Position numbers and translations under genes: made by a program | In this document: piece after piece, positions 58,810 to 64,000 of the stretch | Position numbering within the stretch: the stretch's first letter is position 1 | Layout: each line of letters opens with the position of its first letter | From: Micromonospora sp. H61 | Lineage (GTDB): Bacteria > Actinomycetota > Actinomycetes > Mycobacteriales > Micromonosporaceae | NCBI RefSeq assembly: GCF_018070325.1 | Contig: NZ_JAGPXY010000025.1 | Location: 24,923-88,922 of the forward strand | Direction of reading: 5' to 3' | DNA length: 64,000 bases | Notes under the pieces: model-generated | Databases searched by the model: none | Told to the model about the DNA's origin: nothing | The model's input: only the letters and a program-made list of their open reading frames with translations

Positions 58810-59667
58810 ATGACCGACGTCCGGTCAGCGGACCCGGCGGTGGCGGAACCCGCGCCGCCGAGTGCCGGCCCCGACGCGGGGCGCGCGGGTCGAGGTGCCG
58901 GTCTTCGGGCCGGGGCTGGAGCGGCGCTGCCCGCGGTCGGCATCCTGGTCGCGCTGGCGGCGTGGTGGCTGATCGCCCGGCTGGAGCTGGTCCACCCTGT
59001 CGCCCTGCCGCCGCCCGGCGACGTGCTCAGCGCGTTCGTCGAGAAGCCCGTCCAGATGCTGGAGCACACCTGGGACACCACGCTGGAGATCCTGATCGGC
59101 TTCGCCCTCTCGGTGGCCGCAGGTGTGCTGATCGGACTCTCCCTGGCCAGCTCCCGCACTGTGGAGCGGATGTTCACGCCGCTGCTGGTCGCGGTGAACG
59201 CGGTGCCGAAGATCACGCTGGGCCCGCTGCTGGTGGTGGCGCTCGGCTGGGGCCAGAAGCCGATCCTGACCATGGTGTTCCTGCTCTGCTTCTTCCCGAT
59301 CGTGCTCTCCACCGCGACCGGGTTGACCACCACGCCGGCCGACCTGGCCGAACTGGTGCGGTCCTGGAACGCCTCCCGCTGGCAGGCGTTCCGCAAGGTG
59401 CGTTTCCCGGCCGCGCTGCCGCAGATCTTCGTCGGGCTCAAGGTGGCCATGCCACTGGCCGCGATCGGCGCGGTGATCGGTGAGTTCCAGGCCGGCGAGA
59501 GCGGCCTCGGCTATGTCATCACGCAGTACGCCGGCATTGGCGACGCCGCCACCGCCTGGGCGGCGATCATGCTGGTGGCGCTGGTGAGCATCCTGCTCTA
59601 CTCGGCGCTCCTGCTGATCGAGCGGTTCGCCCTCCCCTGGGTACGAGAAACCACCAGCAGCCGCTAA
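58810..59667 (+). CDS. ABC importer permease, NitT/TauT type
   Basis: A 285-residue permease starting MTDVRSADPAVAEPAPPSAG after TTTCGAGGAGGACAG. It has a Pro/Ala-rich N-terminus of about 40 residues, then six hydrophobic helices (for example VGILVALAAWWLIARL and LVVALGWGQKPILTMVFLLC). The ATPase-docking EAA loop reads VRSWNASRWQAFRKVRFPAA, ending LPQIFVGLKVAMPLAAIGAV. It works with the binding protein upstream and the divergent ATPase. A terminator follows. Confidence 0.93.
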   Translation: MTDVRSADPAVAEPAPPSAGPDAGRAGRGAGLRAGAGAALPAVGILVALAAWWLIARLELVHPVALPPPGDVLSAFVEKPVQMLEHTWDTTLEILIGFALSVAAGVLIGLSLASSRTVERMFTPLLVAVNAVPKITLGPLLVVALGWGQKPILTMVFLLCFFPIVLSTATGLTTTPADLAELVRSWNASRWQAFRKVRFPAALPQIFVGLKVAMPLAAIGAVIGEFQAGESGLGYVITQYAGIGDAATAWAAIMLVALVSILLYSALLLIERFALPWVRETTSSR

Positions 59668-59689
59668 CCCAGCAGAACTAGGAAACGTG

Positions 59690-59723
59690 AAGGGCCGGCC
59701 TCCCACTCAGGAGGCCGGCCCTT
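59690..59723 (+). terminator. Terminator after the permease gene
   Basis: A perfect 14-bp stem (59690-59703 with 59710-59723) with loop CACTCA begins 22 bases after the stop and includes a short T-run (TTT) at its end. Confidence 0.8.
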
Positions 59724-59746
59724 TCCATCGACGCTGCTGGCACAAA

Positions 59747-59818
59747 GGGTGTGGCCTACCGGGCCCGGCGGAGGGATCAAGCCTGACCGCCCGGAGCCGG
59801 GCACGGTCGGCCACACCC
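59747..59818. other. Long imperfect stem-loop between convergent genes
   Basis: GGGTGTGGCC (59747-59756) pairs with GGCCACACCC (59809-59818). Inside it ACCG/CGGT and GCCCGGC (59763-59769) with GCCGGGC (59796-59802) extend the helix, leaving a 26-base loop. It probably terminates the minus-strand binding-protein gene. The A-rich CACAAA at its left edge would read as a TTTG run on that strand. Confidence 0.6.
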
Positions 59819-59865
59819 CCCCACCCCGCACCCCGACGCACCGGCCAGATGAAAGGCCCCAGCGT

Positions 59866-61044
59866 CTACCCCGCCAACCGCCAACGACCATTGCGGGCGA
59901 CAAGCGTGGTGAGCGCCTGCGGCATCAGGCCGCTGTGGTTGTCCGGCGTCATGCGGATCGGGCCGGAGAGGCCGTCCATCTGGGACGTCTCCAGCACGTC
60001 CCGGATGCCGTTGCGGTCCACCTTCCCGATCTCACCACCGGCGCGCAGTTCGGCGTCGGCGATCAGCTGGACGGCGTCCGCGGCGAACGACGAGGACCCG
60101 TTGTAGCCACCGAAGCGGGCGGTGTAGTCCTGGAACCACTGCCGCCGCGCCGCCTTGGCCGGCGTGGTCGCGATCACGTCGTCGATCACCATGGTCTGCG
60201 TGAAGATCAGCGTGGCCTTCTCGGTCGCCTTGGCCGCCGCCCCGAGGAAGAGGTCCCCGGCCGCTGCCGCGTCGAAGTAGATCGACCCACGGAAGATGGT
60301 CTGCTGCACGCTGGTGGCGGCCAGTGTCGCCTGCTCCGGCGGGGTCCAGAAGACCATCGCGTCGGGCTTGCCCGACGCGAGCTGCTGGACCTGCTGGCTG
60401 ACGTCGGTGTCGGTGGTCTTGATCCGCTGCTGTCGGAGCGTGATCCTGGCCTTGTCCAGCTCGCTCTTGAGCGCGGTCGCGCCCTCCTGGCCGTAGTCGT
60501 CGTCGCTGACCAGCATCCCCACCTTCCGGATGTTGTTGCGGCGTAGCTCAGCGGTCAGGGCGGCGGCGCTGTCCGGGGCGTTGGGGCCCAGCTTGAACAC
60601 GTAGCGCCGTTCAGCGGCCGGCGCGGCGATCGCGCCGGAAGCGGCTAGCGCAATGGTGGGAATCCGCTTCTCGTTGATGGTCCCGACCGCTCCGACCGCG
60701 CATTCGTTGCAGCCGCCCATGATGATGGCGCTGACCTTCGAATCGCTGCTGAAGTCGACGATGTTGCGAAGTGACTCGGCCGAGTCGGAACGGTTGTCCT
60801 TCACCTTCAGGTCGATCTTCCGGCCGTTCAGTGCACCGGAGGCGTTCAACTGATCGACCTTGAGTTTGAGGGCGCGCTGGTATGTCCGGCCAACAGTGGC
60901 TGCGGCGCCGGAGAGTTCGAGATCGGCAGCGATCACGATCGGACTCGTGTCCTGTTCCGCCTCGCCAAACTGGCAGCCGGTGAGCGTGGTGGCCACTACG
61001 GCCGATGCGAGCGCCGCGATGGTCGCGGAGCGGATGGGGCTCAA
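59866..61044 (-). CDS. Branched-chain-amino-acid-type ABC substrate-binding lipoprotein
   Basis: The 392-residue product starts from a TTG behind TGGAGGACTGAG and has a lipoprotein signal (ATIAALASAVVATTLTGCQF, Cys near residue 24). It belongs to the type I periplasmic-binding LivJ/UrtA group: LELSGAAATVGRTYQRALKL, GGCNECAVGAVGTINEKRIP, VFKLGPNAPDSAAALTAELR and VGMLVSDDDYGQEGATALKS. No permease or ATPase of this class is nearby, so it may act as a sensor partner. It is divergent from the NIT-domain kinase gene, which suggests a joint signalling role. Confidence 0.88.
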   Translation of the reverse strand: MSPIRSATIAALASAVVATTLTGCQFGEAEQDTSPIVIAADLELSGAAATVGRTYQRALKLKVDQLNASGALNGRKIDLKVKDNRSDSAESLRNIVDFSSDSKVSAIIMGGCNECAVGAVGTINEKRIPTIALAASGAIAAPAAERRYVFKLGPNAPDSAAALTAELRRNNIRKVGMLVSDDDYGQEGATALKSELDKARITLRQQRIKTTDTDVSQQVQQLASGKPDAMVFWTPPEQATLAATSVQQTIFRGSIYFDAAAAGDLFLGAAAKATEKATLIFTQTMVIDDVIATTPAKAARRQWFQDYTARFGGYNGSSSFAADAVQLIADAELRAGGEIGKVDRNGIRDVLETSQMDGLSGPIRMTPDNHSGLMPQALTTLVARNGRWRLAG

Positions 61045-61488
61045 CTCAGTCCTCCAGGTGCGGGCGCGGGCGCTGCCCGGTCACCGCCGCTAATCCGTCC
61101 TCAGTGGAGGACGGGATCTCCTCTGCCGTACGGTGTGCGCGAAGCCTGCAAAACCTTGCCAATGGCCGGCGCTGTGGTCAAGCGCGGACCCCGGCAGCAT
61201 TTTCGGGACGGCCATCCCACATGCTGGGGTAACGCAATGTTTGCAAAAGCTCACTTTGCATACACGCGTGACCACTCTGGAGTTACATGCCCTGTTCAGG
61301 GGCTTGCGGAAATGAAGGTATCAGTTGCCCGGATCACGGGATGCGCTCCGTCCGACCGTTTCCTACCTCACTGCGGCTTCCCAAACACGATCATCTCTGA
61401 TGAAATCGCGGCCGTGCCGCGCGTGGTCCCCTCCGCTTACGGCATGGCTCGGCGGCTCAGGCGGGGAAGAAACGACGGAGGCGATGTC
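61045..61488. promoter_or_regulatory. Divergent regulatory region between the binding-protein and kinase genes
   Basis: This 444-base interval has no convincing gene. It holds an 8-bp hairpin CCGTCCTC/GAGGACGG (61095-61102 with 61107-61114) in the leader of the minus gene. It also holds an inverted repeat TGCAAA/TTTGCA (61242-61247 with 61255-61260, 7 bases between) in a locally AT-rich stretch, a possible operator. No consensus promoter stands out in either direction. Confidence 0.5.
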
Positions 61489-64000
61489 GTGAGCACCGGA
61501 CCGACGACCCTGCCCACGCTCGGCGATAGCGGTCGGCCTGCGCGCCGACGGATGCCGAGACTGCGTGACGCCCGGATCCGGTCCAAGTTGGCGTTGATTC
61601 TGGTCGTCCCGGTGGCGGCGGTGATCGCGCTGGCCACGGTCCGCCTGATCTCCGTCGGCGAGGGCGCGTTCGACGCCACCCGGGCCCGGTCACTGACAGC
61701 CCTCTCCGTCGACGTCAGCGCCCTCACCCAGGACCTCCAGGCCGAACGAATGGCAGCGGCCGCCTACCTGGCCGCTCCGCAGCAGCCGGCCGACGCGTAC
61801 AACCTGCGGGTCCGCCAGACGCAGCAGCAGGTGGACGAGTACCGCGCCGAGCGGGGCCGGATCGGCGACGTGCCGGCCGCCCTGCGGGACCGGCTGGCCG
61901 CCATCGACGATCACCTGGCCACCCTGGACGGCACCCGTCAGGAGGTGCTGGACCGCCGGCAGATGGCGGTCGCCGAGGCGGTGCTCCGCTACGGAGTCAT
62001 TCTCACCGACCTGGTCTCGTACGGTGACGGCCTGGCCCAGCTGCCCGGCGCCGAGAGCCTGGCGGACAGCCGCCGCGCGGTCGCCGCCTTCGCCCGCGCC
62101 AAGGCTTCCGTCGCCGAGGAACAGGCCGTCGCCTTCACCGCGTTGACGGCCGGCCAGCTCGACTCGGAGCAGTTCTCCTCCTTCGTGGCAACGTTGACGG
62201 GTCAGCAGGAGGCCCTGGTCGCCTTCTCGCTGGCCGCCGACCCGGTGCAGCGCGCCCTGGTCGACAGCACCGTCTCCGGCGACGCGGTCGGCCTGGCCGA
62301 CCGGGTGGCCGCCGACATCACCCGCTCGGTCGGGCAGCGCCCGCTGGTCACCGCACAGGACGCCACGGCGGCGATCGGCGCCGTGAACGACCTGATGCGC
62401 TGGGCCGAGATCCAACTGCAGGACCGACTGCTCCAGCAGGCCGACCAGGCCCGCTCGGACGTCATCCGGCAGGCAGTGGTCGAGTCGATCCTGGTGCTGC
62501 TGACCCTGATCATCGCCGTGTCGCTGGCCGTGGTGCTGGCCCGCTCGCTCAACCACTCGCTGCGCCGACTGCGTGAGGGTGCCCTCTCGGTGGCCAACCA
62601 CGACCTGCCCGACGCCGTGCAGCGGCTGCAGAACATGGGCAGTGTGGGTGACGGCGGGGTGGACGAGATCGTCCGCCAGGTCCGGGACCCCATCCAGCTG
62701 AACACCCGCGACGAGGTCGGTCAGGTGGCGCTGGCCTTCAACGTCGTACACCGGGAGGCGGTGCGGGTCGCCGCCGAGCAGGCGGCACTGCGTACCAGCG
62801 TCTCGGCGATGTTCCTCAACCTGGCCCGCCGTAGTCAGACCCTGGTCGACCGGATGATCGGCGAGCTGGACGCGATCGAGCGCGGCGAGGAGGACCCGAA
62901 GCGGCTGGCGCAGCTTTTCGAACTGGACCACCTGGCCACTCGAATGCGCCGCAACGACGAGAATCTGCTGGTCCTGGCCGGCGCCGACTCCGCCGCACCG
63001 CGTCACGACAACGCGCTGGTGGTGGATGTGCTGCGCGCCGCCCAGTCCGAGGTGGAGCTCTACAACCGCATCGAGTTCGGCACCGTGGACACCGACATCG
63101 AGGTGGCCGCGCACGCGGTCAACGACGTGGTACGCCTCGTCGCCGAGCTGCTCGACAACGCCACCCGGTTCTCGCCACCGAACACCACTGTGGTCGCCGA
63201 CGGTCGCCGGATCCGCGACTACGTGCTGATCCAGATCGAGGACCGCGGGCTTGGCCTCACCGACGACCAGCTCGACTCGCTCAACCGGCGGCTGGCCGCC
63301 CCACCGAGCGTGGACGTCGCCGCGTTCCGACTGATGGGTCTGGCCGTGGTGAGCCGACTCGCCTCCCGCTACGGCATCCGGGTCGAGTTGCGCCGCAACG
63401 TCGAGGGCGGCACCGTCGCCCAGGTGACGTTGCCCGCCGCCACAGTGGTGCTGCCCAGCAACCGGGGCCGCGAGCAGGTGCTCACCCGCCCGCGTCAGCC
63501 GATGGCCGTGGAGCAGGCGCCGCTCACCCCGGCCGGCCACGCCGAGCAGTTCGCCGGTGCCGCGACGACCGCGGCGACGTTGCCCGACCAGTGGCGGACC
63601 AGCCCGCCGGCACCCGCCCAGTGGCAGTCGCCGCTGGACTCGCGGGACACCACCCCGGCCGTACAGGCGGGTGGCTACACCGGCCCGCGCTCGACGATGC
63701 CGCCGGCCCCCGCCGCCCCCGCACCCGCCGCCCCGCTCCCGCCGGCCCGGCCGGCCTACAGCAACGGCGCGGGCGCCTCGCTGGGCAGCCCGACAGTGGC
63801 CTACCCGACCGTCGACCCGCTGCCCCGGCGTGGCACCACCCCGGACACCCCGGAGACCGCTGATGGGCGTGGCGCCCACGGCCTCCCGGTCGGGCCGGTC
63901 GCCGGGCCGGGCGCTGTGGCACCGCCGGCCGTTCCGTCGGTGCCCGCCGCACCGGTCAGCACCCGGCCCGACTTCCCGGCCGAGGCCCCGATCTTCCGGG
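61489..64000 (+). CDS. NIT-domain sensor histidine kinase, conservon CvnA type (partial)
   Basis: The gene runs off the window end; 837 codons are visible with no stop. The GTG at 61489 follows CGGAGGCGATGTC; an in-frame ATG at 61444 is possible. Layout: basic N-terminus, helix 1 near 33-53 (LALILVVPVAAVIALATVRL), an extracellular helical nitrate/nitrite-sensing (NIT) domain to about 325, helix 2 near 330-350 (ILVLLTLIIAVSLAVVLA), HAMP (NTRDEVGQVALAFNVVHREA), a dimer region (FELDHLATRMRRNDENLLVL) and HATPase_c (ELLDNATRFSPPNTTV near 553; EDRGLGL; GLAVVSRLASRYGI). A Pro/Ala-rich tail follows from about 660. In conservons such kinases precede roadblock, DUF742 and small GTPase genes, expected just beyond the window. 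Confidence 0.92.
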   Translation, partial: MSTGPTTLPTLGDSGRPARRRMPRLRDARIRSKLALILVVPVAAVIALATVRLISVGEGAFDATRARSLTALSVDVSALTQDLQAERMAAAAYLAAPQQPADAYNLRVRQTQQQVDEYRAERGRIGDVPAALRDRLAAIDDHLATLDGTRQEVLDRRQMAVAEAVLRYGVILTDLVSYGDGLAQLPGAESLADSRRAVAAFARAKASVAEEQAVAFTALTAGQLDSEQFSSFVATLTGQQEALVAFSLAADPVQRALVDSTVSGDAVGLADRVAADITRSVGQRPLVTAQDATAAIGAVNDLMRWAEIQLQDRLLQQADQARSDVIRQAVVESILVLLTLIIAVSLAVVLARSLNHSLRRLREGALSVANHDLPDAVQRLQNMGSVGDGGVDEIVRQVRDPIQLNTRDEVGQVALAFNVVHREAVRVAAEQAALRTSVSAMFLNLARRSQTLVDRMIGELDAIERGEEDPKRLAQLFELDHLATRMRRNDENLLVLAGADSAAPRHDNALVVDVLRAAQSEVELYNRIEFGTVDTDIEVAAHAVNDVVRLVAELLDNATRFSPPNTTVVADGRRIRDYVLIQIEDRGLGLTDDQLDSLNRRLAAPPSVDVAAFRLMGLAVVSRLASRYGIRVELRRNVEGGTVAQVTLPAATVVLPSNRGREQVLTRPRQPMAVEQAPLTPAGHAEQFAGAATTAATLPDQWRTSPPAPAQWQSPLDSRDTTPAVQAGGYTGPRSTMPPAPAAPAPAAPLPPARPAYSNGAGASLGSPTVAYPTVDPLPRRGTTPDTPETADGRGAHGLPVGPVAGPGAVAPPAVPSVPAAPVSTRPDFPAEAPIFR

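Noticed and set aside
61690..63879. Long open frame on the minus strand at the window end
   Set aside because: It is antisense to the sensor kinase, whose plus-strand frame is open to the window end with clear NIT, HAMP and HATPase motifs.

Overview
The window is a GC-rich actinobacterial chromosome segment. Gene content, gene order and protein sequences (rpoB-rpoC, str, S10-spc-alpha, a TPP-controlled thi operon, a conservon-type sensor kinase) fit Micromonospora or a close Micromonosporaceae relative. Genus is inferred from recognition, not from a search. There are no tRNA or rRNA genes, CRISPR arrays, insertion sequences or phage genes; almost everything is core chromosome.

Layout. 1-9.3 kb: rplJ-rplL behind an L10 autoregulatory leader, then rpoB-rpoC from its own promoter, with strong terminators after rplL and rpoC. 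9.4-10.8 kb: two small membrane proteins, one with a 13-residue Trp-Gly-Pro repeat. 11-15.7 kb: str operon rpsL-rpsG-fusA-tuf behind a long structured leader. 15.7-34.7 kb: S10, spc and alpha genes (rpsJ to rplQ, with secY, adk, map, infA, rpoA) and truA. This run is interrupted only by a small DUF1707 gene flanked by two palindromic repeats.

34.7-45.8 kb: accessory genes: a proline-rich membrane protein, a small SAM methyltransferase, an ABC-F ATPase, an aldo/keto reductase, a small secreted protein and a 1,943-residue secreted protein combining ThuA, glucose/sorbosone-dehydrogenase, PKD, carbohydrate-binding, DUF1349, Ig-like and FIMAH-like modules. 46-52 kb: a TPP riboswitch followed by thiE-thiO-thiS-thiG-(second thiE)-thiD-thiC, translationally coupled. 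52-55.3 kb: a 1,025-residue membrane protein with a repetitive Ser/Thr/Ala tail. 55.4-59.7 kb: a cupin, a LLM-class oxidoreductase and an NMT1/THI5-like ABC importer whose ATPase gene is divergent from its binding-protein and permease genes. 59.9-64 kb: a branched-chain-amino-acid-type binding lipoprotein divergent from a sensor kinase of the NIT-HAMP-HATPase (CvnA) type that runs off the window end.

How it works together. The first 34 kb supply the ribosome, RNA polymerase core, elongation factors and Sec channel. The genes are tightly packed, with many 1-4 base stop/start overlaps in the S10-spc stretch, and several intergenic gaps carry strong stem-loops. The thi operon covers both halves of thiamin (ThiC/ThiD for the pyrimidine; ThiO/ThiS/ThiG for the thiazole; ThiE for joining), but thiF and thiL are not here. 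The nearby NMT1-like importer could bring in a thiamin precursor, which is inference only.

No wholly new defence or biosynthetic system is visible. The most notable items are a 20-nt identical element in both the rpsL and rpsJ leaders, a palindrome that forms codons 8-25 of the second thiE, two ThiE-like proteins with complementary motif losses, paired palindromic repeats inside the spc region, and the ThuA/GSDH mega-protein.
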